This document shows, one piece after another, positions 1 through 12,145 of a stretch of DNA of 64,000 bases. The translations under genes and the position numbers were made by a program. The stretch is taken from contig JAOANR010000006.1 of assembly GCA_030278955.1 (NCBI GenBank), forward strand, positions 13,427,974 through 13,491,973. The letters are read 5' to 3'. Within the stretch, counting starts at the first letter, position 1. Every line of letters begins with the position of its first letter. Below the pieces are notes generated by a model. That model was not told the DNA's origin and made no database searches. It was given only the letters and a program-made list of their open reading frames with translations. The DNA comes from Hygrophila difformis (taxonomy: Eukaryota > Streptophyta > Magnoliopsida > Lamiales > Acanthaceae).

Positions 1-95
1 TTTCTTTGTAATTTGTATGATATAGAATTTCACCACCACTTTACTAACATTGTATAGGCTGTACAGCAAAAATAAATAAATAAATAAATAAAAGA
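1..95 (+). repeat. 3' end of a tRNA-derived SINE (5' part outside the window)
   Basis: The first 95 bases resemble the 3' half of the SINE copy at 47807-47999. Shared blocks are a 'taatttgt' start, a 'ccaccactttac'-type middle and a 'gtataggctgtacagc' end, followed by an A-rich (aaat)n tail. The tRNA-like head with the promoter boxes would lie left of position 1. The assignment rests on similarity to other copies in this window. Confidence 0.5.
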
Positions 96-357
96 AAATA
101 AAATGTATTTGATATTGGGCCTTCGGGAGAGTTCAGTCATTTGGGCCTTATATTAAATTGGGCCCGTTGAACCCAACGCCAATCCCTAATTCCATTCAAG
201 TGACCCATAATTAAATAAGAGCATAGTACATTCGATTTCTAACATAGAAAATCTCAGACACTTTGGCACATTATTACACCTTTTCAAACCATTTTATTCT
301 CACCCCACACAGACAGTGCAGACACACACACGACACAATCCATTCCCAGTTGTAATG

Positions 358-3143
358 CTACTCAACAACCTCAACAGGAACATAGCCCGTCTCAATTGAA
401 ACCTTAACAGCATCCACAACAAGTTGAGTCTTCCTACTAATAACCCCCCATTTCTTGTCACAGTACTCTCCACCTCCGCGTTCCATCCTCTGAACCAAAC
501 GCGCGAATTCCTTCACCATCAAAGCTTCCTGAGGCAAATCCGTCGTCACAACGTGCTCCGCCGGCGCTGGCCCGGCCCCGAGCTGGCGCTCGGCGAACAT
601 AGTATTTTTGTGCACGTAAAACCGCCCGACATTCTCCTGAAACGGTATAACAAAGTCGTGCAGGCGCACACATCCATTGGATCCCACCACATTGATTTCC
701 ATTACAGCATGGGTGAGGAACGAGCAGTAGAAAGTTGCGATTGTGGCGTATTCTGGGTACTGGAGGGAGGCGCCGCAGGCCATGATCACGCCGGCGTCGT
801 TGAACTCAGCGTTCCTCAGGGCCGTGGCGGTGGTCGGGAGGCGGTAATTGGATGCCCATAGGATTGCACGGATGCAGTACCAACCGGTGTCGCCTAATGC
901 GCCTAAGGCGTCGAGGTCGGGCTTCATTCGGATGTCGTTTTCCAGGAAGCCCGGGCCGTTGTTGTATGCGAAAACGCTGTGTACCTGCAGTGGTGGATGT
1001 GTAGAATAATAAAGACACATCACGCAAGTATATTGTTTTTGTTACATTTTAGGATCGGAGGTGGGATTAATGTATAAATGGAGCTCAGGCTAGTAAGGAA
1101 TTGCTCTCAAATTCAACTGGAATTATACTTTTTGAGGTTATATACTATGTTTGAACTAACTTTGAACCAACTACTATGTATGTGTGCTTTCTTCGATCTT
1201 TACTTTCATTAATAAGCTTAAGCTCATGCTGATTTAAGTTTGAGTTCCACTTCATGGATAAATACGTTTGTTTAAGACATACTAGTATACTATAATAGAA
1301 AATAAAATGTTAAGAAGACATAATAATTTATGTTTGATAAAAAAGAAAATCCAAACGAAAAAGAATTCTGGAAGCAAAACCAATAAATAGAGAACGGAAA
1401 AAATTATTTTTTTTAGTCCTTTTTTCTTTTCAAAATGTCCAAATCAGTCCGTTACTAATTTTTTGCCCCATATAGTCCTCTACGTTTGCTAATTTTTTTC
1501 AATTCGGCACTAATTACGTAATTAGCATGAGGTTGCTGATATGACCGAAGTATATCATATTTTACATATACCGTGGCAAAGCTGGAGTCCCCACACATAA
1601 CACACTATTTTAATAAATGTTTGAAGGCTGTCATTCTATTTTAATAAATGTTTGAAGGCTGTCATTACACATCACTGCTCTAAAAAATGACTCTAGCGGG
1701 TCAATTGAACCATTTTTCACTGGGATGATGTACATAGTTTCTACTTGATTCGCATTGAGCCATTCCTCATTGAGGTTACCCAACCCATAAAGAAACACCA
1801 ACCATTCATTTGCACGCATTATATATCACAATTGGTCTTCCTTATCTTAAGAAATATCAAAAACCACTGAGACCGAAAAGAAAATGCACTGTGGTAGCTG
1901 TTGACCAGAACTCTTATGTTATTGTTGTGAATGGTTGTTGTTTCTTTGTGGTTGGATAACCCCAATGAGGGCTCAATGCGAACCATGTAGAAACTATGTC
2001 CATCATCCCAATAAAGAAGGGTTCAATTGACCCACTAGAGTCTAGAGGTATTTATTAGAGTAGTGATATGTTATGGCTGCCGTCAAATATGTATTTCAAA
2101 CATTTATTAATTGGTGTGTTATGTGTGGAGACTCCAGATTGACCACGGTGGATGGGATTTACTTCGGCTACGTCAGCAACCTTAGGCTAATTATGTAATT
2201 AGGACCAAATTGGAAAAAATTAGCAAACGAATGGAACTATCTGGAGCTAAAAATTACTAACGGACCAATTTGGATATTTTGGAATGAAAAATGACTAAAT
2301 AATCTTGTTTTCCAAATAGAGACATACAAGGAAAACTTATTTACTCACCAAATTATAGTATTAGTCAAGAAAATGGTAGAAAACTTGTATCAGTGGATTT
2401 AGGAAGACCACACGTCCTTTTCATTGCTCATAGTAGATAATTTCTATTTTTCAAAATTTTACTTATTTATATCTTTTCAGTGAATAACAAGTTATTGAAA
2501 TTAGTGTGATAAAATTTTGAACTATTTTACTATGTATTTGAAAAACACGTCTTTTCTCGAAGACAGCCAATCATATAGATTGTTAAATTTGGTAAAAATA
2601 TAACTATTTTAAGATGCTTAAGGATGATCATGTGTTGTGAATCGGTGAAATAAATGATGAATTAATTATATATACCGCTTTGAGTTGGCCGAACAGCCGT
2701 TGATTGGAGAGGATGGCTTCCATCTCAGCCGTCCGCGGGTGGTGCACCCACATGGTAGCATCCATGTACTGCACCCCACTGGATTCGCACGCCGCCAGTA
2801 TTTCATCCAGCTCCCCGACGTTCAGCGCCACCGGCTTATCCAGCAGCAGGTGCTTCTTCTTTCGCGCCGCCGCCGTCGCCCACTGGAGGTGCAGGCTCGT
2901 CGGCAGCGGCACGTACACGGCGTCCACGTCCGGGTCGTCCAGAACAGCTTCGTAAGAGCCGTAAGCCTTGGCAGAGGCCGGGAAGCAGTTATCCCTGGCG
3001 AAAGCCGCGGCTTTGTCGAGGGAGCGGCTGCCGATGGCGACGACAGTGGAGTTTGGGGAAAGCAGAATCGCGCGCGAAACCTTGCGGGCTATGGCGGCGC
3101 AGCCGAGGATCCCGAACCGGACCGGCGGAGGTTCGGCGGCCAT
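358..3143 (-). CDS. Gfo/Idh/MocA-family NAD(P)-dependent oxidoreductase (At4g09670-like)
   Basis: Two exons on the minus strand, 3143-2676 and 984-358, give about 364 aa. The donor is gt at 2675-2674 and the acceptor ag lies at 986-985, joining ...GQLKA to VHSVFAYNN in phase 0. The N-terminal half is a Rossmann fold: FGILGCAAIARKV at about residues 9-21 is the dinucleotide-binding loop, and LLLDKPVALN at about 98-107 carries the EKP-like motif with its catalytic Lys. Exon 2 is the substrate-side beta-sheet domain (GALGDTGWYCIRA, ASLQYPEYATIATFYCSF). Length and motif order match plant proteins of the At4g09670 type, which are soluble and of poorly known substrate. The 1.69 kb intron contains a long inverted-repeat transposon. 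A TATAAA lies about 90 bp upstream of the ATG. Confidence 0.93.
1394..2313. mobile_element. Mutator-like long inverted-repeat (foldback) element, 9 bp target duplication
   Basis: A 920 bp element sits inside the oxidoreductase intron. Its two arms (about 1394-1812 and 1920-2313) are imperfect reverse complements over roughly 400 bp, so the whole element could form a hairpin. It is flanked by a perfect 9 bp direct repeat, aaatagaga, at 1385-1393 and 2314-2322, a size typical of Mutator-superfamily insertions. The termini read ggaaaa...ttattt...agtc. The left arm also holds a 31 bp tandem duplication near 1605-1666 (unit ctattttaataaatg...). I see no transposase frame, so the element is non-autonomous. 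Confidence 0.8.
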
Positions 3144-3234
3144 TTGAGGTCGTCTGGGTATGAATTATTTGAAATTTGGGGTCTGCGACAGCAGTGGAAG
3201 GATTGGGAGTGGCCTGGCTCTGTGGCTGCCGTTG

Positions 3235-3240
3235 TTTATA
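3235..3240 (-). promoter_or_regulatory. TATA box of the oxidoreductase gene
   Basis: TATAAA on the minus strand, about 92 bp upstream of the ATG at 3143, is a sensible distance for a plant core promoter with a short leader. This is position and sequence only. Confidence 0.45.
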
Positions 3241-3329
3241 GTACAGTACAGTAAGGGTTTTTTTTGGGGGTATTGGTTTATTTTAATTTCCTGTACATTT
3301 GGAAAGTCCCGTTCCTCAATTATTGAATA

Positions 3330-3495
3330 AGGGCAACATGAAAAATAACACTATTTACACAAATATTTTGACTTAAAATTAAAATGACACTATTTACACA
3401 AATACTTTCATTTAAAGTTTTATCATAGTTATACAAGTTAAAATATAGCCAATTGAAATCTTATTAGATTCGTCTCGTCGTGTAGTTTTTAAATA
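3330..3495. repeat. Truncated Stowaway-like MITE fragment
   Basis: The stretch carries the internal hallmark of the Stowaway-like family in this window: 'aaagttttatcatagttat', 'agattcgtctcgtcgtgtag' and 'tttttaaatatc'. It lacks clear CTCCCTCCGTT-type ends, so it is an old, partial copy. A short 'aatgacactatttacacaaata' unit is repeated inside it. Confidence 0.5.
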
Positions 3496-3499
3496 TCCA

Positions 3500-3919
3500 G
3501 ATAGGGTCCCCGCATGACAATTAGTATAGTTGTGGAATTTTGAGGTATAAATGCCAAATACTAGGAAAACACAAAATCTTTATAAAATAAAATACTAGTG
3601 TGAGATAGTGACTGTTTGGTTTTAGCTAGTGACTAAATATTAGTGGTTCTGTCGTGTACATGGAGCAGGCTGTTTCTTACGGTGTGCACAATTACAATTA
3701 CCGTTTTCTTGTTGATTATTGCAGTCTAAATTCATTTCCCTCCCTGACTGCCTTGAGTGTTAAAAGTTTTAATTAATTTGTGGTTCCAGTTTCCTTATCG
3801 ACTGATCCTCCAGCCCTGTCATATAGTGTCATTGATGTTTTTGCTATGCATTTTTCAACAGGGTATTATGCTATCAGCCTATGAGATATCTTGAGGTCGC
3901 TTGTGTCCCAAAAAAACAA

Positions 3920-3960
<41 letters not shown>

Positions 3961-5198
3961 GCAACTTCCACTGTTTTTCAGGAATGATAAAAGTAGTTGT
4001 TTAGTTTAGTACTCCACTTGCCACTATAGCCACATTTGTTGCACCTCTTCTCTCTGTTTTAGTGCGCGAGTGAGGTTACAACTTACAAAGTGTGCGAGAG
4101 AAGTTGAGAAAAATGATCAAATTTCTAATAATCCCAACACACCCAATTATTATTGTAGTATATATCCTCACTATTTATTTACAATTGAGTGGGAATGACA
4201 ACTTATCTATAATAGTATATTAAATCTCTTAATCTTATGAATAGCACCATAACTTTTCTTTTATAATTGAATACTATTTAGCCTTCAAAAGAATTCATGA
4301 AGAGAGCCTTCAAAAATATGTTGTTATAATAAAATACTATATAAAAATACACATATTCATTGTTAAAAATAGAATAATTCAAATTAATTGTTTTTTTATT
4401 AAAATTAATTAAGTATATGTATATGAAAAATATTTTTAGATTATATTTTAGTTTAAAAATGTGAAAATTGTTCAAGAAAAATATATTGTTAGATAAATTT
4501 TGATATATTAACAATTAATTTTTATTTAGCAAAAAATTATCCATTAGATTGTGTAATGTAATTAATTGGATAAAATTATCTATATTGAATGTATGCACAA
4601 TTGTTTTTGTTAATATTCAAAAAGAATGATCTAAATTTAAAGAAAAAAATTAAGTATAATTTTATCTACTATTTTTTTGGTTTGATTACAATTTTTAGCC
4701 AAAACACACTTTTTGCTGAAAATTTGAATTAAATTGTAGATTACTACTGTATACATTGTTTTAAAAAAATATGTGCATAATTTTATAGATATAAATAGTG
4801 TTTATATTAATCCAATTATCTACCTCTAATAAAAGAATGTTATTCATAATACTGTGTAGTAATTAATTTGTGTATTGTAAATTTTGATAACCTAAAACAT
4901 TATTTAAGCTTTGTATGAGTAATAAACAGAATCTATCGTTGAAAATTTAGAATTTGGAATTTGAAATTAATAGTAAAAAATAATTTTAAATTGAGATAAT
5001 TTTAAATATAGTGTTTGATAATGCAATATAAAATTAAAGTTTAGAGGTACAAGTTTAGAATTCTAAGTTGAGAGAAGAGAATTTAAAATTTAGAATCAGA
5101 AGTTAAAATTTAGCAATTGATGAAATTAATTATTTATTATGAAGTATATAGCTTTTTAATATGCATTTTAAAAATTAAATACTAAACATTAGCGATTG
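3500..5198. other. Intergenic AT-rich DNA with a 37-A run
   Basis: No gene is visible. An uninterrupted run of 37 A lies at 3922-3958, possibly the tail of an old retroelement, although I could not identify a body next to it. The rest is AT-rich and frames are broken on both strands. Confidence 0.6.
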
Positions 5199-5206
5199 TT
5201 CCCAAA

Positions 5207-5942
5207 CAGGCCCGGCTCATGGTAGGAGCACTATGAGCCTTTGCTCAGGGCCCACATTTTTGGGAGCCCACAGATATTTTTTTTTTGTTAATTAATAAAT
5301 TTTTTTATATACCTATATAAAATGTGAACATATTCTATTTTTAGCATACATTGAGCATATGTTGTCTAGTAATACTAATTAATAATTATTTTTTTATATC
5401 AATATTCTTTAAAGATTGTTTCATGTATTTAAACTATTATTATATAAATTAGTTTTAATTAAAAAGATTTGGAAATATATATAATATGAATTAATTTTTT
5501 ACCAATATAGTTTTAAGTATATCGAGCATACATTGAGCTTGCCTTTTTACTTTTAGGGATAAATTTTATTATTTAATCATTACATTTAATAATAATTAAC
5601 AAAGAGTTAAAATAAAATTATAAGAAAAAATATATTTTGAATGAAACAAGGAAGCCCTAAAATCAACATTCGAGGTACTGGTAGCTTAGTAGGTTGGTTT
5701 GAGTGGTACGAGTGTCTGACAACTTAAGTAAAAGTATTGGGTTCGAGCCCGTGTAATTCTCTATTTTATAGAGATAACCCTTCAATGCTCACCAGATTAT
5801 CGAGAAATTAGTATTAGACCCAATAAGATATGGGAATACCTGGTTTACGCAAAAAAAAAAAAAAAAGCAATTACTAAATATATTTTTATGGGCCTATTTT
5901 TAAAGTTTGGCTCAGGGCCAAACTTTTTCCAAGACGGCCCTG
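5207..5942. mobile_element. hAT-type non-autonomous element (CAGGGCC group), carrying a SINE
   Basis: A 736 bp element begins CAGGCCCGGCTC and ends GACGGCCCTG, giving imperfect terminal inverted repeats of the CAGGGCCG type. It is flanked by a perfect 8 bp direct repeat, TTCCCAAA, at 5199-5206 and 5943-5950, the duplication size typical of hAT transposons. Just inside the ends are 'gctcagggccca' and 'ggctcagggccaaa' blocks. No transposase frame is seen. A SINE-like insertion lies at 5671-5866. The element at 25526-26520 has similar ends. Confidence 0.8.
5671..5866 (+). mobile_element. tRNA-derived SINE nested in the hAT element
   Basis: It has a tRNA-like head: a box A-like region (tggtagcttagtaggttgg) followed by a good box B, gggttcgagcc, at 5739-5749. 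A tRNA-unrelated body follows, ending in a run of 16 A at about 5851-5866. This order is that of plant tRNA-derived SINEs. I did not find a convincing target-site duplication. Confidence 0.6.
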
Positions 5943-6314
5943 TTCCCAAACATAACGACAGGATCAAAATAATTTTCTACACTACTAGTATCATTTTGAA
6001 TGAAATGGGCTAGTTTTCTGTATTTTAACATTTGTAATTAAACTCAGGAGTTGCTCGACAAATTTATATGGCATAAAAGCTGTGATGAAAAACCTACGAT
6101 AATTTTTAACGATGTTTGGTCGTTGTTGTAAGTTGTAACTCACTCTAAACTTGTTTGTAGGGTGTAAAACCGATCTACGTACAGTTCCCGCTACGAGTGA
6201 CGGAAAATCCATTAACTACCCGCATTCATAAAAATCAAAATCCCCGACTTGCTGCAATTTTCCAGATTCCAATTATTATTATTACAACAGAAATCATCTG
6301 AGCGATACCCCAAA

Positions 6315-8119
6315 ATGGATGCCGCAATGGGGTTGATGCGAAGAATTCCCCCCAAGCATTCGGAGGCGGCTCTATCAGCACTTCTCAGCCTTTTGCCGCA
6401 CCACTCCTCGGATCTTCTGTCTCAAGTTGACCAGCCGCTCCAGGTAATCTCGGACTCGAAATTCATCCAAATTATGTCTTTGTGTGCCTGGCCTGTTTGG
6501 ATTGGGGATTTGAGGGTTTTGTAGGAAATGGGATTGTGGGTTCGGATTATGAAGCTGCGGTTGTTTGGGGATTTAGGGTTTCCACAGCGATTTTTATTGT
6601 GCTCTTTTTCTAGATACCTTTTTTAAAGTAATTAATTAGGATTATGCTTGTATCAATCGAATAACAGACGTTCGTCGTTTCTTAGGAAAATAAACAGAAA
6701 CAGGATTTTATAAATAGAATAAGAATAAAAATGGGGAGGCATAATTTTACATATTCTTTTTCCTGTTCATTCAAATTATATAGAGTATTTCAGCTATTGA
6801 ATTGCAAAATACTGAATCTTTTGTATAAATTTCTTCCTTTTCTTGTTTGGGTGTGGGTTTTCATTTGCCATTGATGTTCATTAGCGATTTGGAATTCTTG
6901 AAGCACCAATATTTAAGAAAGTCGTTTAAATCTACCTTAGGCAGCTTTAACCTGTCCAATTTTGTATTATTAATTGATTTTTAATGCTATTAGCCGATTA
7001 ATCACTAATCACTCGAAGCCAATTGGGTGGCCCATCTTCTGGAGTTGGGGATGTTGAATCTAGGATTCCACGACCTTGTTCTATATGTAGAGTGGGTTAG
7101 GTTCTTTTTTTTTTTTTTTTTTCTTTTCAGGCATGTTTGCAGTTGGAGTTGAGGCGTGATGCATTTTTCTATGTTAGATATATAATTTATGGCATTTGTA
7201 GTATGTTATTCACTCTTTCTTAAGGTGGTTTAGGTGTGTTTCCATCGGAAAATATGCACAATTATATGGTGTTTATCTAAATATGGTGTTGATCCTCAGG
7301 TTTTGCGTGATCCTGAAACTGAGATGGAATTTATACTGTGTGAGTACAACAGAGATGCAGACTCATATAGGTAATTTGTCTGTTATACGGACTTTCTATG
7401 TTCTTTCGAAGCACTTCATATAACACACCACCCAACTGGAAACCGCCATTTAATTAACAATCACTTCAATGTTTTGCACAAAATATGGAGGTTAAGTTGA
7501 ATTACTGTGGAGGAAAAGCCTTTAGAATGTTGTTTTCCAGATGTGGATTTGTATTATCCCCATGAATGACTTCAATTTTTTTAAAAAATTCTTTTTTGGT
7601 CATGGGCAATAATGTTGTTGAAACTGTTTAACTGTAAACTGTAACGATATATTTTATTCTTTTCTTATTGATTGTGTAACCTGACTCCTCTTCTTGGTTT
7701 GTTTCTCCTGTTTCACTTGAAGGTCACCGTGGTCAAATAAATACTATCCTCCAATAGACGATGGGCCTCTTCCGTCCCCAGAGCTCCGGACGCTTGAGAT
7801 TGAAGCAAATGATGTATTTGCCATCTATCGTGACCAGTGAGGTCCTTTACTTACCTTTTACTTTCTGTTTCTATACACATGCCGTATGCATTGTGCATAA
7901 GTTTGATATTCCAGGCCTAGTGATATACATTTTTGTTAGACTCTATATTTTCTATATTATCTTGTTTTTCTAAGAACCAATCACGTAGTTAGGTATTATG
8001 AAGGTGGCATCTCTTCAGTATATATGTGGGAGGATGAAAATGAAGGTTTTGTGGCTTGCTTTTTGATTAAGAAAGGTAATTGTTATTCCCTGAATGTATG
8101 GTTCATTGTTTGAGGTTTG

Positions 8120-8171
<52 letters not shown>

Positions 8172-9029
8172 ATTCTACAATGGTTTGTCCCTGTGAAGAT
8201 GGCTCAAGGACTGCAGATGGTAAAAGGGGATGTCTACAAGAAGGATCTTGGGATGCAATACATGTAATTGAGGTACACTGCTACCCCATACAAGTCACCA
8301 GATCTAAAATCGAACTCATAGGAATTGAGAAACATTTTTCATATCTGCACAATTCTCTTTGGATTTTTGTGCATTTTTAGGTGGGACCTGAGGAGGAAGA
8401 TATGGCCAGTTACTGTTTGACTAGCTCAGTGATGCTTTCATTAACCACTAATGATGAGTCATCAGGCAGCTTCAATTTGTCGGGATCTATTAGAAGACAG
8501 GTATTCTATTCTTAGGATTTTTGAGTATGTCCATTTTGAACAAGCAATGGGTGTTCTATTTCCTGCCACTGATCATACTTTGTTCCTTTCTCTGCATATA
8601 GATGAGTATGGATCTTTCAGTTGCGGAAGGTCATTTAGGCAATATGGGAAGGATGATCGAAGAAATGGAGAGCAAACTTAGAAACTCATTAGATCAGGTA
8701 ATGTGGTTTGTTACTTATTAGAGCTGAAATGGCTTGATATATCAATCAAGAACGAACATCAACCACAGTCCAAAAGTAACTGATAATCTTACTGCAACAC
8801 TATAGATTTCAAATTCCAGATTAGTCATATGCAATTTTAACAAGGAAAGTAATTTGTCTGTTACATGTGTTTTATCCAATACAGTTTGATGCATCTATTG
8901 TAATTCATGAAAAAAAAGTAAGAGTATGTTGTGTTAAATTTCCAGGTCTACTTTGGGAAGACAAAAGAAATGGTTTGTACCTTACGACCTCCATCGGAAA
9001 TCATTGAAATGAGACTTCCTGACATCTGA
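6315..9029 (+). CDS. CPB: F-actin-capping protein subunit beta
   Basis: Eight exons: 6315-6443, 7300-7370, 7723-7836, 7993-8075, 8199-8272, 8381-8500, 8602-8697 and 8946-9029. All introns are GT-AG, phases are consistent, and the product is 256 aa, the usual length of plant CapZ beta. Recognisable blocks are RRIPPKHSE near the N terminus, [21 protein letters not shown] in exons 2-3 (conserved in all CapZ beta), [12 protein letters not shown], and [11 protein letters not shown]. The C-terminal exon ([10 protein letters not shown]...) corresponds to the conserved actin-capping region. With the alpha subunit it forms the heterodimer that caps actin barbed ends. The ATG at 6315 gives the family start [11 protein letters not shown] see no better upstream ATG. 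Confidence 0.96.
8122..8170 (+). repeat. (TC)n microsatellite in CPB intron 4
   Basis: About 24 uninterrupted TC units lie between the exon ending at 8075 and the acceptor at 8197-8198. It forms a pyrimidine tract about 28 bp upstream of the splice acceptor. Confidence 0.95.
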
Positions 9030-9539
9030 ATATGAGGACATTCATGAAACACTGGGTTGCTTGTGTACCCATTTTCTTTTCCCTCAACTGTATTGCGTCA
9101 TTTTGTATTGGTGTCTCTTGTATGCAGCTGGGATTGCATTGATTGTTTAATTTTAGTTTATTATGCTTCATTTGGAAGTCGGAGTGTTAAGGTGTCGTTT
9201 CTGTTCTGTGCGGACATAATATCAGCATAATGTAAAATGTTGAATCTTTTTCTTGGGCTTGAATTGCATGAATCTATCTATTACTGCCAATTAACTTCTA
9301 TCAAAGAGTCTTGACAGAAAGGTAGATCATTTTATACTGCCACTTTAAATTTCAATTTAATAATCAGAACCTGTCGTCGTTGTGTTTAATCATGCAAATA
9401 TTCATCTATAAGACCCATCTCCTGTAAATCGTTATCGTACACTATAAAGATTTGAACCAGATATCTTTCTATCTTTTTAAGTGGCTAAATTCCCGATTCT
9501 ATTGAAACCAACTGCGGTTGATAATTAAAATATTACTAG

Positions 9540-10272
9540 TAGGGATGGCAATTTCACCCGCACCCGCCCAAAGTCCGACCCACCCGATCCGCCGAAATGG
9601 ATGAAAATCCGACAAAATGTGGATTCTTATAGGGTGATGGGTGGATCGGGTGACGGATCGGGTCGGAGATGGATCTAGGCTCATCCAACCCACCACCCGA
9701 TCCATCATCCAACCCACCACCCAAACCATCCATCACCCGTTATATTTTATTAAATATGTATACTCAATATATTTTAGTAAAAAATATTAACATGGTTTTT
9801 CCTCCATTTTTTTCTTCCACGGTCCCTTCCGCCGTTCCAATCTTTCACAATTCCCTCGTAATTACATCACTCATTGCTAAGGAATCCCTTATCGACTAAT
9901 CTTCCTCATGTCAAAACTCATGTTTTATAATTTTCTCATTTGACCCTTTCATTCCCAGTGTTCGATTCCTCCACTTTTGACTATTATTATTTCATTTACA
10001 CTTCGCTTCCATATATAGCAAATCGGGTATGGTTTTCTAAACTTTTCGATGTTCAAACATGAATTAACTTTGAATATAAATAATTGCAAGTTTATGTATA
10101 TTTTCAAATCCATTACTCACCCGATCCACCCGTTTCACCCGTGGTTGATGGGTGGATTGGATTTGGGTTGAGTTTTAAATGGATGATGGGTGGATTGGAG
10201 GATGAAATAACACTCATGGACGGAGGTGGATTTACCCTTCTCCGATCCACCTCCGACCCATTGCCATCCCTA
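9540..10272. mobile_element. hAT-type non-autonomous element (TAGGGATGG group)
   Basis: A 733 bp element with terminal inverted repeats TAGGGATGGCAA (left) and TTGCCATCCCTA (right). It is flanked by a perfect 8 bp direct repeat, ATTACTAG, at 9532-9539 and 10273-10280. Subterminal zones are rich in short repeated blocks such as 'gatgggtggat' and 'gatccacc' on both strands, as expected of transposase-binding regions in hAT elements. Frames running through it are short and are not transposase. Confidence 0.85.
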
Positions 10273-10505
10273 ATTACTAGTGATATTTTTGGATGTGATT
10301 CCAGTGCAGGCAACTGCACTTTGCAGGCCAAACATTACAAAATTTATATTAATCATCACGAAAAATGTCGTACACATCACAATATATTTGCCAACACCCA
10401 TTATACAAACTTGAAAACATCACAAAATCTCTATATGCCATATGACTGCATATGCAGTTTGCTAATGAGTCTGCACACAAACCCAATTAATATTTTTGAA
10501 CTATA

Positions 10506-10620
10506 GGGGATTGGGACTTAGCCCAAGTGGTTAAGCCCCTGGCTCTCAACTTTTAGGTTGAGGGTTCAATTCCCACCCGGCCCTAGCCTGTATAGGCTGT
10601 TCCGCAAAAAAAAAAAAAAA
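10506..10620 (+). mobile_element. tRNA-derived SINE, intact, with 10 bp target duplication
   Basis: A 115 bp unit with box A (tagcccaagtgg) and box B (gggttcaattcc), a short tail region 'gtataggctgttccgc' and a run of 15 A. The flanks are a perfect 10 bp direct repeat, TTGAACTATA, at 10496-10505 and 10621-10630. The order of tRNA head, short body, poly(A) and flanking duplication is that of a SINE insertion rather than a functional tRNA gene. Confidence 0.85.
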
Positions 10621-10630
10621 TTGAACTATA

Positions 10631-11874
10631 AGTGAAATACTTCATTTCACAAAAAATTAAAGAAAAGGAAACTTCCGGCAAATATCTTACATTAAATATT
10701 AGTATTTCACTTAAATACATAAATCTTAAATTCTTTCATATTCTTTAATAAAGGATCTTTTTAACAATTTTGCCCTATTTTTTAATTTTTTGTTTATTTT
10801 TGTATTCATATTATTTAATTTAGAACCCTATGCCCTAATAAACCCTTAACACTAAAATTTTGAGTCCTTTATAATACCAATATCTTACAGGAAGTAATTT
10901 TATTTTATAACAATTTGTTTTTAAAATTATAATTTTATGCCTTTAGGTATAAAATATGTGTGTTTTTTTTCCCTTCTCTTTTTAGGTACTAATTAATGTG
11001 GAATAACGTTTTGAACGTAGGTACATAATAAAATTGTGTGTTAGTTATTAAAGTGAAGTATACTTGGAGGCCCTCCCAATTAATGTTGAAAAAAAAAGTG
11101 AAGTATGCATGCATTAGAGTGTAAATTGTAAAAGAAATCAATGAAGATATATACTTATGGTAATTGCCTTCTCTCACTGGATTTTTTCTTTCTTTCTTTC
11201 TTTTTATTGTTTTTTGGTAAGGTAATTGCCTTTCCCATTTTCAAAGTTCTGTAATAAGATCCATATATTCGATAGCGATATTCATTGGACAACAGGAAAC
11301 AAAAGAGAGTTTATTGATGAGTGCTTTTGTATATGTGCCGAGTGTTTTTATACAACTTAGACATTATATTATTAAATACACAATATACAACTCATTAAAA
11401 CACAACACACACTTCATTAGATCAGCACACCAACACTTTAACACATGCTGCTGAATATCATAAATTCAACACCATATCCAAACAACTAGTATTTATCATC
11501 TCCATTTGTCAAAGTGATTTGTTTCTAGTTTCTACTATGCGCCAGGGGAAAAATGCTAATACATCAACCAATTAATAATCAGTTATGTGTAAAGTCTAGA
11601 ATGTATGAAAGTTCCTACCCAAAATAATCCTCTACTTCCTTATTTTTAATCAACTATATTTGTATTTGATTTCCTACCTATTATTTCTAAGATTCACAAC
11701 ATTTAAGGTTATGATACACAAACAAATGCATTAAAAACCCTAGTTGACGTTGACCTCTACCATTCAAATAGGCCACCAAAAAAAAGAAAAGAAAAAAATT
11801 GTCAGGATTGATCTTCATTGTTTTAACCACCTTCTAAGAAATTAAAATAATGTATATGTAAATATATATATTTT
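10631..11874. other. Intergenic AT-rich DNA
   Basis: I see no gene, intact transposon end or RNA gene here. A short (tttc)n run lies near 11188-11205. Open frames are short and low-complexity. Confidence 0.6.
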
Positions 11875-12078
11875 TTAACACCCTATACAAACTTAAAAAA
11901 AAATGATGACACCTCATGCCACACAAATGACAAAAATTAAAATATTTTTTTTTCTTCTAAAAGGCTCATGCCACACAAATTATAAAAGGGAGAGATAGAG
12001 ACCGAGTAGGGATTCGAACCCCCAACCTATAGGTCAGGAGTCGTGGACTTAACAACTAACATAAGTTCTCATCTCCAA
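11875..12078 (-). mobile_element. tRNA-derived SINE copy (minus strand)
   Basis: Read on the minus strand this has a tRNA-like head with 'ttagttgttaagtcc' and box B gggttcgaatccc, then 'ttataatttgtgtggcatgag' as in the copy at 47807. It ends in a degenerate 'aagtttgtatagggtgtt' tail. The 'tttgtgtggcatgag' block occurs twice (11910s and 11960s), so the copy is internally duplicated or two fragments adjoin. Confidence 0.6.
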
Positions 12079-12145
12079 ATTAAAATAATATTGATATCAT
12101 TTCCAATTTAAGTTTATTTTTGTTATTTAATATATTATTTTAATA

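Noticed and set aside
424..861. Long plus-strand open frame opposite oxidoreductase exon 2
   Set aside because: It is antisense to a conserved exon and reads as a shadow with no family features.
2685..3254. Plus-strand frame of about 190 codons opposite oxidoreductase exon 1
   Set aside because: Arg/Gln/Val-rich antisense shadow of the GC-rich Rossmann exon.
3922..3958. Run of 37 A as the tail of a retroelement
   Set aside because: No SINE or LINE body with a promoter or coding domain could be identified directly upstream, and no flanking duplication was found.
10506..10620. Candidate tRNA gene (box A and box B present)
   Set aside because: The sequence does not fold into a full cloverleaf that I can draw, ends in poly(A), and is flanked by a 10 bp direct repeat, so it is a SINE.
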